Assembly (NCBI GenBank): GCA_021782915.1
Contig: JAJXUK010000002.1
Location: forward strand, 1 to 64,000
DNA length: 64,000 bases
Reading direction: 5' to 3'
Source of the DNA: Actinomycetes bacterium
GTDB lineage: Bacteria; Actinomycetota; Acidimicrobiia; Acidimicrobiales; RAAP-2
Positions 43,730-54,350 of the stretch are shown here, in pieces. The first letter of the stretch is position 1. Every line of letters begins with the position of its first letter. Made by a program: the position numbers and the translations under genes. The notes under the pieces were generated by a model. It did no database searches. It saw nothing but the letters and a program-made list of their open reading frames with translations, and was not told the origin of the DNA.

Positions 43730-45100
43730 GTGCGCAGCGGGGACGAGGTCTGGTCGGCAGTACGCGATTCCTTACGTGGCAACGCATCCGAGGCCGTGTG
43801 GTCCGCGGGGCTGAACACACTGAGCCTTGTGGATTACCGAGACGACGAGCTAATCATCGGCGCCCCCAATCGTATTCAGCTCCAGCGAGTTCAACAGCGG
43901 TACCTGCCATTCATCACCGAGCAAGTTCGGCAAGTCGTTGGCGATCACGTGAACGTCTCGTTAACACTGAGTGACGTCGCGACGGATGACTCCACTGGTG
44001 ACGTCGTGATGCGAGAGCCCGCGCGCGAGGAGATCGTGGCGACCTTCGCGGCCAGTGTCGACCGACCCGCTCGCCTGGATCCGCGCATGACGTTCGACTC
44101 CTTCGTTCCTGGACCCTCCAATCGTCTCGCCTTCGCCGCGGCCCAATCTGTTGCTGAAACACCTGGTCGGGCGTATAACCCGCTCATGATCTACGGGAAC
44201 TCGGGTTTGGGCAAGACGCACTTGCTTCACGCCATCGGCAACTACGTGCACGAGAACTACCCCGGCCGAAAGGTGCTGTACGTCTCCACCGAGACGTTCT
44301 TGAACGACTTCATTCGCGCAATCCAAACGCGCACGCAACTGGCACTGCACGAGCGCTACCGCGAGAACGACGTACTGCTCATCGACGACATCCAGTTCAT
44401 GGAGACTCGTGGCGAGACGTTCCACGAAGAGATCTTCCACACATACAACTCCCTGCACGGTGAGGGAAAGCAGATCGTCCTGACCTCAGATCGTTCCCCG
44501 CGCGACCTCGCGGGTCTCCAGGAGCGCTTCCGTAGCCGGCTGCTGCAGGGACTGGTTACGGAGATTGATCAGCCGGACCTCGAGACTCGCATCGCGATCC
44601 TGCACTCCAAGTCAGAGCGAGAGGGTATTGAGCTGCCGCGCGAGGTCGCGGAGTGGATCGCCCAGCGCGTGCGTGACAACATCCGTGAGCTTGAAGGCTC
44701 GGTGACGATGTTGCGCGCCTTCGCCAATCTTCGCCAGGAGCCGATCACCCTCGAGCTCGCGAAGAACCACCTCACCAATCTGGGTCACGATCAGGTTTCG
44801 CTGAAGCCCGAGACAATCCTGCACGCCGTGTCGGAGTTCTACGGGATCTCCGTCGATGAGATTCGTGGCTCGAAGCGGCTCCGCCCGCTCGTGCACGCGC
44901 GACATGTAGCGATGTACCTGATCAGGGACCTTCTTGATAACTACTCCTACCCAATGATCGCTCGTATCTTCGATGGGCGCAACCACACAACGGTGATCAG
45001 TGGCGTTGAGAAGATCAAGGAGCAGCTCACCGTCAACAGCGAGCTGCTCAGTCAGATCAACCAACTGAAGCGTCAGCTCCAGGGAGAGATCAAGGTCTGA
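43730..45100 (+). CDS. dnaA: Chromosomal replication initiator DnaA
   Basis: A 456-residue initiator. The frame is open upstream, but GTG 43730 is preceded by GGAGG at the right distance and begins the domain I helix (RSGDEVWSAVRDSL); GTGs at 43688 and 43694 are alternatives. Domain III has Walker A YGNSGLGKTHLLHA, Walker B VLLIDDIQF and the sensor/Arg finger region FRSRLLQGL. Domain IV has the DnaA signature NYSYPMIARIFDGRNHTTV for box recognition. It melts oriC and recruits DnaB. Domain II is short. Confidence 0.97.
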   Translation: MRSGDEVWSAVRDSLRGNASEAVWSAGLNTLSLVDYRDDELIIGAPNRIQLQRVQQRYLPFITEQVRQVVGDHVNVSLTLSDVATDDSTGDVVMREPAREEIVATFAASVDRPARLDPRMTFDSFVPGPSNRLAFAAAQSVAETPGRAYNPLMIYGNSGLGKTHLLHAIGNYVHENYPGRKVLYVSTETFLNDFIRAIQTRTQLALHERYRENDVLLIDDIQFMETRGETFHEEIFHTYNSLHGEGKQIVLTSDRSPRDLAGLQERFRSRLLQGLVTEIDQPDLETRIAILHSKSEREGIELPREVAEWIAQRVRDNIRELEGSVTMLRAFANLRQEPITLELAKNHLTNLGHDQVSLKPETILHAVSEFYGISVDEIRGSKRLRPLVHARHVAMYLIRDLLDNYSYPMIARIFDGRNHTTVISGVEKIKEQLTVNSELLSQINQLKRQLQGEIKV

Positions 45101-45346
45101 CGCACTGTGGCTAAGTTCACTACAGGTCTGTCGATTTCTCGTGGGGAGCGCTGGGGTGATCCACATGACTTGAGGGTTGAGTCCCGTGGGTTGAATCACC
45201 ACACCACGCGTCACCCACAGTGGGGTGTGGACAATCTTTCGGCTTCGACCAGGGAGTATCGTCATAACTCCCAGAATCCACAGAACTACTACTGCTATAC
45301 CTTCTCCATTAATGAACCACCAACGTCGCCGTAGAAAGGCCCACGG
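45101..45346. other. oriC: Chromosomal origin oriC (dnaA-dnaN intergenic)
   Basis: A 246-base non-coding gap between dnaA and dnaN with DnaA-box-like sites: TGTGGCTAA (45106-45114), TGATCCACA (45157-45165), TGTGGACAA (45226-45234, the complement of the actinobacterial TTGTCCACA) and GAATCCACA (45274-45282). The segment 45263-45320 is distinctly AT-rich and is the likely unwinding element. This is a small, box-poor origin compared with the ~20 boxes of Streptomyces. Confidence 0.8.
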
Positions 45347-46447
45347 ATGAAGTTCAGATCAGAACGGGACCTCCTCGTAGAGGCCCTTAGTGCCGCTAGT
45401 CGTGTGGTCGCCTCACGATCGGTTGGCGCAACCTCGGGCATCCTCCTATCGCTCACGGGTAATCAACTCGTGGTGACTGGCACCGATCTCGACATCACGG
45501 TTCGCACCACGGTTGACGTGATCGGACTCGAGGACGGCGCGGCCGTGGTGCCGGCGCGCCTCGTGGTCGACGCGGTGCGCTCACTTGAGCCGGGTGCGGT
45601 CACCGTGAACGCCCAGGACGAGACCGTTGAGCTCACCCTTGGTCGAGCCAAGTTCTCACTGCGCACGTTTGCAGTCATCGACTACCCGAACCTTCCCCCA
45701 GTCACGGGGGTGGTGATGGGCGTGCCCGCACTTGATCTGGTGCAGGGCATCAATCAGGTGGTGCGGGCCGCAGCGACGGATGACGCCCGCCCGCTGTTGA
45801 CTGGAGTTCTCTTCACGACCGACGACGGGATGCTCCGCCTCATCGCAACCGACTCGTATCGTCTCGCCGTTCGTGACGTGCCGAGCGTGCGCAACCTAAT
45901 TGGCACCAGCGACGTGTTGGTGCCCGCCCGGGCACTTCAGGAGCTCCAACGGGCGGCGGCGAACTTGGTGGCCGATTCGGAGATTGGCGTCACACTAACT
46001 GACTCTGAGATCTCATTCATCGTAGGAGCGACATCCATTTCTTCGAGATTGATCGATGGCAACTACCCGTCGGTGATGCAACTAATCCCCGCGAACTACC
46101 CAAATCAACTTCGCGTGGCCAAGGACACCCTGTTGGTGTCATTGCGCCGTGCGAAGTTGCTCGCGAAGGACTCCACCTCCTCGGTTCGTCTCGCGATGCA
46201 CGAGAAGAACATTGAGATTCGTACCCAGAGCCATGACGCGGGCGACGTCGAAGACAACGTCGATGCCGACTACGCCGGCGAGGACTTGAGCATCGCCTTC
46301 AACCCCACGTTTCTGATAGACGGCATCGAGGCGGTCTACGGCGACGAGATCATCCTGGAGATGTCGGACTCGGTGCGTCCCGCCATGGTGCACGGGGTTG
46401 ACGACTCGCAGTTCCGGTATCTCCTGATGCCGGTGCGAGTGCAATAG
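45347..46447 (+). CDS. dnaN: DNA polymerase III beta sliding clamp
   Basis: A 366-residue clamp of three similar domains (about 1-120, 128-245, 248-366). It begins MKFRSERDLLVEALSAASRVVASR and ends with the typical YLLMPVRVQ, matching the conserved LMPMR-type C-terminus. It tethers DNA polymerase III to DNA. Confidence 0.97.
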   Translation: MKFRSERDLLVEALSAASRVVASRSVGATSGILLSLTGNQLVVTGTDLDITVRTTVDVIGLEDGAAVVPARLVVDAVRSLEPGAVTVNAQDETVELTLGRAKFSLRTFAVIDYPNLPPVTGVVMGVPALDLVQGINQVVRAAATDDARPLLTGVLFTTDDGMLRLIATDSYRLAVRDVPSVRNLIGTSDVLVPARALQELQRAAANLVADSEIGVTLTDSEISFIVGATSISSRLIDGNYPSVMQLIPANYPNQLRVAKDTLLVSLRRAKLLAKDSTSSVRLAMHEKNIEIRTQSHDAGDVEDNVDADYAGEDLSIAFNPTFLIDGIEAVYGDEIILEMSDSVRPAMVHGVDDSQFRYLLMPVRVQ

Positions 46448-46451
46448 TCAC

Positions 46452-47528
46452 GTGGGTCTTCGCGAGCTGGAAGTCCGTAACTTCCGGCTCTTCGATCATC
46501 TCGTGGTGCGTCCCGACCCGGACGCCATCACGGTCTTTGTATCCGCCAACGGAACCGGCAAGACCTCCGTGCTCGAGGCGGTCTTCGCACTGGCCACCGC
46601 GTCGTCATTTCGTACTGGCACCGCGGGTGACATGATTCGCAACGGGAGCGACTTAGCCGAGGTGCATGGTGTTCTCTTCCATCACGAGCGGCGCGTGTCA
46701 CTCGACCTGACTCTCACCCGTGGGACGCGTACGACCAAGCGCATGCTCGTCAACGGACAACGGCCCCGTTCTCGCGCGGATCTCAGTGAGGCCCTGCCGA
46801 TCACGATCTTCACCCCCGAGGGAGTCGACGTCGTGCGCGGCGGACCAGAGGCGCGGCGCTCGTTCTTCTCTATCTTGATGACGGACGTCAAACTTCAGGC
46901 CGGAGAGCTCATCGAGCGCTACGCCCGGGTTCTCAGCCAACGAAACGCCGTGCTGCGCTCGTGGCGAGGTGAGAGACCTAGTCTCCAACAACGCGACGAG
47001 ATCGCGGTCTGGAGCACCGATCTCGCGCATCTGGGAGAGGATCTGGTGCACTCGCGCATGGAGTTGCTCGACGCTCTAGAACCGCGTGTGGCCCAGAGCT
47101 ACCGTCGTTTGGCCGGCCAGACCGCTCACGTAGGTCTCGAGTACGTTCCGTCCTGGTCCGGGGTCCTATTCGACGCCCTCGAGCAGACACTCGAAGACGA
47201 TCGTGTCCGCGGATTCACCACGGTAGGTCCCCATCGAGACGACGTGCGGATCCTCCTAGACGAGCGTGACGCACGCCATCAGGCCTCTCAGGGTGAGCAG
47301 CGATCCCTGGCCCTCGCGATCCGCCTCGCTGGCGACGAGCTCGTACGCGAGCGACGAGGAGTCGATCCCCTGGTGCTGCTCGACGACGTGTTCAGCGAAC
47401 TGGACCCCGGACGGGGCGAGAGGCTTCTCTCCCTGTTGCCCCCGGGCCAGACTCTGGTGACGACGGCCTCACCGATTCCGTCCGGCCTGCATCCGGCCGT
47501 CACCATCGACCTGACGGACATGGCGTGA
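46452..47528 (+). CDS. recF: DNA replication and repair protein RecF
   Basis: A 358-residue SMC-like ATPase from GTG 46452, 4 bases after dnaN. Walker A is SANGTGKTSVLEA, the signature is QASQGEQRSLALAIRLA and Walker B is LVLLDDVFSELD. LRELEVRNFRLFDHL is the normal N-terminus. It loads RecA at gaps with RecO and RecR. Confidence 0.96.
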   Translation: MGLRELEVRNFRLFDHLVVRPDPDAITVFVSANGTGKTSVLEAVFALATASSFRTGTAGDMIRNGSDLAEVHGVLFHHERRVSLDLTLTRGTRTTKRMLVNGQRPRSRADLSEALPITIFTPEGVDVVRGGPEARRSFFSILMTDVKLQAGELIERYARVLSQRNAVLRSWRGERPSLQQRDEIAVWSTDLAHLGEDLVHSRMELLDALEPRVAQSYRRLAGQTAHVGLEYVPSWSGVLFDALEQTLEDDRVRGFTTVGPHRDDVRILLDERDARHQASQGEQRSLALAIRLAGDELVRERRGVDPLVLLDDVFSELDPGRGERLLSLLPPGQTLVTTASPIPSGLHPAVTIDLTDMA

Positions 47529-47827
47529 GGCGCCGAGACGAGCCCGTGGGCATCAGCGAGGTTCTCAACTCCCTCGCCTCTCGGCTCAAGCGAGTCGACC
47601 TGCGCCTCATCGACGAGATCCGCACCCTGTGGCCGCAGGTCGTGGACGCCTCGCTGGCCTCTTCGTGCACACCCCTTCTCATTCGTGACGGTGTGCTGAT
47701 CGTGGCCGTTCCCTCGGGTGCCTACGCGCAGCGCGTGAACGAGGAGACCCCCCGCATCCTGGCCGGCTTCGGTGTGCTGGGCGCAAGAGCGCCCCGGGGG
47801 ATCAGGACCCGTGTGCAGAGTGCCTGA
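47525..47827 (+). CDS. DUF721/DciA-like protein
   Basis: A 100-residue protein whose GTG start overlaps the recF stop by 4 bases. It has the DUF721 pattern: ISEVLNSLASRL, then LRLIDEIRTLWPQVVDASLASSCTPLLIRDGVLIVAVPSGAYAQRV, resembling the KH-like fold of DciA, the ancestral helicase loader. It is shorter than the mycobacterial homologue. Given the DnaB gene in the same window and its place between recF and gyrB, a role in DnaB loading is likely. Confidence 0.85.
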   Translation: MRRRDEPVGISEVLNSLASRLKRVDLRLIDEIRTLWPQVVDASLASSCTPLLIRDGVLIVAVPSGAYAQRVNEETPRILAGFGVLGARAPRGIRTRVQSA

Positions 47828-47927
47828 GTAGCCTCTCCCACCCCGGTCTCGGTTCGGATGTGACAGCCATTCGGGTAGGATGAGAGAGGTCAAAAACACC
47901 TCGCCGTGGGTATTTTCGCTGCCCTGA

Positions 47928-49883
<1,956 letters not shown>

Positions 49884-49891
49884 GAGAGACC

Positions 49892-52363
49892 ATGGCCCGC
49901 AAGTCGTCCGGAGCGGACAGCAACGAGAGCGCGGAGCCCGTGCTCGGCTACATCGAGCCGATCGAGATCAACCTCGAGATGGAGCGCTCCTTCCTGGAGT
50001 ACTCGATGTCAGTCATCGTCAGTCGAGCCCTGCCCGATGTGCGCGACGGCTTGAAGCCCGTGCACCGGCGAATCCTGTACTCGATGTTCGACCAGGGACT
50101 GCGCCCCGACCGACCGCATACCAAGTGCGCGAAGGTGGTGGGCGAGGTGATGGGCACGTACCACCCCCACGGCGACTCGGCGATCTATGACGCCCTGGTG
50201 CGCATGGTGCAGGACTTCTCGATGCGCCATCCCCTCATCGACGGGCACGGCAACTTTGGCGGCACGGGTCCGAACGACGGGGCCGCCGCGATGCGCTACA
50301 CGGAGTGCCGTCTGGACTCTCTGGCCCTGGAGCTACTCGACTCCATTGACGAAGAGACCGTCGACTTCGAGCCGAACTACGACAACACGACCACGCAGCC
50401 CTCGGTGCTGCCCTCACGCTTTCCGAACCTGCTGGTCAATGGGTCTCAGGGCATCGCGGTGGGCATGGCGACACGCATACCGCCGCACAACCTCGGCGAG
50501 GTGATCGACGCCACTCTGCACCTGCTGGGCAACCCCAGCGCGACCTCGGACGACTTGATGGGCTTCATCAAGGGTCCCGACTTTCCCACGGGCGCCCAGA
50601 TCCTGGGTCGACAGGGCATTCTGGACGCCTATCGCACGGGACGCGGCTCGATCAAGACGCGCGCGGTCGCCGAGATTGACGAGCATCGTGGGGCCACCCG
50701 CATCGTGGTGACGGAGTTCCCCTACGAGGTCTCGGTGGAGTCCATCGAGGAGAAGATCGACGAGCTCGTCAAGTCTGGCGATCTCGACGGCGTGGCCGAG
50801 GTCCAGAACGACTCGGCGGGTCGCAAGCCCCGTCTGGTCATTCGCCTGAAGCGTGACGCCAACGCGAACGTGGTGCTGAACAAGCTCTACAAGAACACCT
50901 CTCTGCAGAGCACGTTCGCGGTCAACATGCTGGCCCTGGTGGACGGCGTGCCGCGCACGCTCAACCTGGCTCAGGTGCTGGGCCACTACATCGCCCATCA
51001 GGTCGAGGTCATCACGCGACGCAGCCAGTATCGCCTGGCCAAGGCCCAGGCGCGCGCACACATCGTCGAGGGCCTGCTCAAGGCCATCGACATGCTGGAC
51101 GCGGTGATCACGGCGATTCGGGCCTCGGAGGACCGCTCCAGCGCTCGCGCAGCGCTGATGAGCGCACCCTTCGAGTTCACCGAAGAGCAGGCGAATCACA
51201 TCCTGGACATGACGCTCGGGCGCCTGACCCGACTCGGTCGCCGCGAGCTGGACGAGGAGATGGCCCGCCTCCGCGAAACCATTGCCGAGCTCGAGTCGAT
51301 CTTGGGCTCGGAGCAGCGGCTGCGCGCGGTGATCGCTGAGGAGATCACCTCGGTGCGCGACAAGTTCGCCGATGCGCGTCGCACGAGCATCGTCAACGAC
51401 CCCGGTGAGCTGGGCACTGAGGACCTGATCGAGGACGTCGAGCTGGTCATCACGATGACGCGGGCTGGCTACATCAAGTCCGTGTCGTCGGACTCGTTTC
51501 GCGTCCAGGGTCGCGGTGGGCGCGGGGTGCAGGGGGCCAAGCTGCGCGACGAGGACTTCGTAGAGCAGATCGTGCACACCTCGGCGCACGCCTACCTGCT
51601 GCTCTTTTCGAACCAGGGCCGCGTGTTCCGCCTGCGGGGCCACGAGATCCCCCTGAAGGAGCGCACCGCCAAGGGCACCGCCGTCGTGAACCTGCTCAAC
51701 CTGGCCCCGGGCGAGTCGATTCAGGCCATCGTGGCCACCCGGGACTTCCCCGAGGACAAGTTCTTGCTCTTCGCCACCCGCAACGGCACGGTCAAGAAGA
51801 CCGCGTTCAGCGAGTACGACAAGTCACGTCGTGAGGGCTGGATCGCCATCAACCTGCGCGAGCGTGACGAGGTCGTGCGAGTGGTGGCCACGAGCGGCAC
51901 CGATGACGTCATGATCGTGACGCACCGGGGCATGGCCATCCGCTTCAACGAGGCCGAGGTGCGCGAGATGGGTCGTGACGCCACCGGCGTGCGCGGCATC
52001 AAGCTCAGGGACGACGACCGAGTGATATCGCTCGACGTCATCAGCGATGACGTGGACCTCTTCCTGGTGACAGACGCCGGCTACGGCAAGCGCGTGAAGA
52101 CTGAGCGCTTCAATCGCCAGGGCCGCGGGGGTCTCGGCGTTCGTGCCATCAAGCTGACTGCGGCCCGTGGCTTCGTCGCCGCGGCGATGATGGTGCGCTT
52201 CACCGACGAGGTGCTGCTGGTCTCCTCGGGCGGAGTTCTCATTCGCGTGCCCGTGCGCGAGGTGACGTCCCAGGGCCGTGACGCCACCGGCGTGCGCGTG
52301 ATGAACCTCGACGAGGGTCACAGCATGGCCACGGCCGCCGTGGTCGCGAGCGAGGACGACTAG
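49892..52363 (+). CDS. gyrA: DNA gyrase subunit A
   Basis: An 823-residue subunit. The quinolone-determining region reads HPHGDSAIYDALVRM with the susceptible-type Ser and Asp; the catalytic Tyr is in AAMRYTECRL. A coiled coil with its globule lies near 370-480, and the C-terminal DNA-wrapping pinwheel carries the GyrA-box-like RVQGRGGRGVQG. No intein is present. It starts 8 bases after gyrB and overlaps the convergent dsbA-like gene by 4 bases. Confidence 0.97.
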   Translation: MARKSSGADSNESAEPVLGYIEPIEINLEMERSFLEYSMSVIVSRALPDVRDGLKPVHRRILYSMFDQGLRPDRPHTKCAKVVGEVMGTYHPHGDSAIYDALVRMVQDFSMRHPLIDGHGNFGGTGPNDGAAAMRYTECRLDSLALELLDSIDEETVDFEPNYDNTTTQPSVLPSRFPNLLVNGSQGIAVGMATRIPPHNLGEVIDATLHLLGNPSATSDDLMGFIKGPDFPTGAQILGRQGILDAYRTGRGSIKTRAVAEIDEHRGATRIVVTEFPYEVSVESIEEKIDELVKSGDLDGVAEVQNDSAGRKPRLVIRLKRDANANVVLNKLYKNTSLQSTFAVNMLALVDGVPRTLNLAQVLGHYIAHQVEVITRRSQYRLAKAQARAHIVEGLLKAIDMLDAVITAIRASEDRSSARAALMSAPFEFTEEQANHILDMTLGRLTRLGRRELDEEMARLRETIAELESILGSEQRLRAVIAEEITSVRDKFADARRTSIVNDPGELGTEDLIEDVELVITMTRAGYIKSVSSDSFRVQGRGGRGVQGAKLRDEDFVEQIVHTSAHAYLLLFSNQGRVFRLRGHEIPLKERTAKGTAVVNLLNLAPGESIQAIVATRDFPEDKFLLFATRNGTVKKTAFSEYDKSRREGWIAINLRERDEVVRVVATSGTDDVMIVTHRGMAIRFNEAEVREMGRDATGVRGIKLRDDDRVISLDVISDDVDLFLVTDAGYGKRVKTERFNRQGRGGLGVRAIKLTAARGFVAAAMMVRFTDEVLLVSSGGVLIRVPVREVTSQGRDATGVRVMNLDEGHSMATAAVVASEDD

Positions 52364-53007
52364 TCGCCGCGGTGATCCCAGGCCCGCTCGAGTGCAGCGA
52401 GGTACGCCTCGACCCCCTGAGCGCCACTGACGAGGAAGGCGTTGTCTAGCACGAGGGCCGGCACGCCCCGCAGCCCGAGGCGCGCGGCGAGAGCCTCGTC
52501 GTCACGCACCTCATCGGCGAAGTCGGCACCGTCGAGCGTGCGGGCTGCGCCCTGGACACCGAGATCCTCGGCGATCGCGAGGAGGGTCGCGCGTTCTCCG
52601 ACGCATCGGGCCTGCTCGAAGTGAGCGGCGTAGAGGGCGTCCAGCACGTCGGGTCCGCGACCCTGCGTCTCGGCGAGCTTGACGAGACGGTGGGCGTCGA
52701 AGGTGTTGCCCGGCTGGGCGCTCGCCAGCGACCAGCTCATGCCGTGCTCGGCCGCCTGGGCCTCGAGCCGCGCGTGCATGGAGGTGATCTGCTCGTGGCT
52801 GGTGGAGTACTTCTCGGCCAGCATCTCGACGACGGGCGTCTCGAACACGCGCGGCGCGCTCGGATCCAGTTCGAAGGCGTGGTGGCGCACGCGCACCTGC
52901 TCGGCGTGCGCGAAGCGGCCTAGCGCGGTCTCGAGCTGACGGCGACCGAGGCAGCAGAACGGGCAGACGACGTCGGCCCATAGATCCAGGCTCAGGGTGT
53001 CGTCCAC
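52360..53007 (-). CDS. DsbA-family thiol oxidoreductase, FrnE-like
   Basis: A 215-residue cytosolic protein starting at GTG 53007 (DDTLSLDLWADVVCPFCCLGRRQLE); the upstream open part overlaps the divergent gene. The active site is CPFC, followed by a third Cys, and GMSWSLASAQPGNTFDAHRLVKLAETQGR matches FrnE/2-hydroxychromene isomerase-like proteins. RGVPALVLDNAFLVSGAQG contains the cis-Pro motif. No signal peptide. Likely a disulfide isomerase or oxidative-stress protein. Confidence 0.88.
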   Translation of the reverse strand: MDDTLSLDLWADVVCPFCCLGRRQLETALGRFAHAEQVRVRHHAFELDPSAPRVFETPVVEMLAEKYSTSHEQITSMHARLEAQAAEHGMSWSLASAQPGNTFDAHRLVKLAETQGRGPDVLDALYAAHFEQARCVGERATLLAIAEDLGVQGAARTLDGADFADEVRDDEALAARLGLRGVPALVLDNAFLVSGAQGVEAYLAALERAWDHRGD

Positions 53008-53050
53008 GTCGAATCCTTCCGCGCGAGCTCTCGACGGGCAGAATAGCGGG

Positions 53051-54346
53051 ATGACGACACGGATCATGAGCGCCGACGAGGCGGTCTCGCTGATTCGCCC
53101 GCGCGACAGCGTCGGATTCGGATTGGTCACCGCGACGCCGATGAACCTGCTCGCGGCGATGTCGCGGCGCGTGGACTGGGAGGACCTCACCCTCTGCGGG
53201 GGTCTCTCCCTCGGGCGTCACGACGTCTTCGTGCACCCCAACGTGCACTACCGCTGCCAGTTCCTCGGTGGGGCGGATCGGGCCTACAAGGCCGCGGGCG
53301 CCGACGTGCAGTACGTGCCGTCGTTCTTCCGCCACTACGGGGTGATGATGCAGCGCCTCGGCATCCGGGTCATGCTCATGGCTGGATCGATGCCCGACGA
53401 GAACGGCGACATCTCGGTCTCGCTGTACAACGGTGCCACGCTCGAGGAGTGCCGGCGCGCCGGGCGGGACCCCGAGCGACTGCTCTTGGTCGAGGTGTCG
53501 CCGCACTACCCGCGCACACGGGCCCTGGCCGGGCACGCCAACACCGTCAACGTCGCCGACGTCGATGCGCTGGTCATCACTGACCAGCAGCCGATCCTCT
53601 TTCCGAACGAGCCGGGCACCCCCGAGGACGCGGCCATCGCGTCCTACGCCGCCGCGTTCATCTCGGACGGGGCCACCCTGCAGACGGGCATCGGCGCCGT
53701 GCCGAACCTAGTGGCGCACGCTCTCGTGGAGGGCGCCGGCGGCGACTACGGCGTGCACTCCGAGATGTTCACCGACGGACTCTGCCAGCTCATCAAGGCG
53801 GGCAAGGTGACGAACACGAAGAAGACGATCAATCCGGGCGTGTGCGTGATCACGTTCGCGGCGGGCTCGCGGGAGACCTACGACTTCATCCACGAGAATC
53901 CGATCGTCGCGATGGCCCCGGTGACCTACACCAACGACCCCGCGGTGATCGCCCAGAACCATCGCATGGTCTCCATCAACTCGGCCCTCGAGGTCGACCT
54001 GCTCGGGCAGATCGGGGCTGACTCGATCGGCTCTCGACAGTTCTCCGGCGTCGGGGGACACCAGGACTTCGTCGAGGGCACCTCGCTGAGCGTCGATCAC
54101 GTCTCGCTCATCTGCCTGCAGTCGACAACGACGGTCGAGGGCCGACGGGTGAGTCGCATCACCGGCGCGATGAGCCCCTTCGGCTCGGTCACCTCGCCGC
54201 GCCAGCTGGCTGGCGTGATCGTGACCGAGCACGGCGCGGCCGATCTGCGGGGTCGCACCGTGCGCGAGCGGGCCCTGGCTCTGGCCGACATCGCGCACCC
54301 GGAGTTTCGCGACGAGCTGAGGGAGATCGCGCGCACCCTAGGCTGA
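53051..54346 (+). CDS. Acetyl-CoA hydrolase / CoA-transferase family protein
   Basis: A 431-residue family member starting at ATG 53051 (MTTRIMSADEAVSLI). It has TGIGAVPNLVAHAL (usual G-I-G-A-x-P-N motif), the catalytic Glu in GVHSEMFTDG, and SALEVDLLGQIGADSIGSRQFSGVGGHQDFV and VTEHGAADLRGRTVRERALALADIAHPEFR at the end. These are typical of 4-hydroxybutyrate, succinate or acetate CoA-transferases. The acceptor acid cannot be read from sequence. It is 44 bases from the divergent FrnE-like gene. Confidence 0.9.
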   Translation: MTTRIMSADEAVSLIRPRDSVGFGLVTATPMNLLAAMSRRVDWEDLTLCGGLSLGRHDVFVHPNVHYRCQFLGGADRAYKAAGADVQYVPSFFRHYGVMMQRLGIRVMLMAGSMPDENGDISVSLYNGATLEECRRAGRDPERLLLVEVSPHYPRTRALAGHANTVNVADVDALVITDQQPILFPNEPGTPEDAAIASYAAAFISDGATLQTGIGAVPNLVAHALVEGAGGDYGVHSEMFTDGLCQLIKAGKVTNTKKTINPGVCVITFAAGSRETYDFIHENPIVAMAPVTYTNDPAVIAQNHRMVSINSALEVDLLGQIGADSIGSRQFSGVGGHQDFVEGTSLSVDHVSLICLQSTTTVEGRRVSRITGAMSPFGSVTSPRQLAGVIVTEHGAADLRGRTVRERALALADIAHPEFRDELREIARTLG

Positions 54347-54350
54347 ACCG

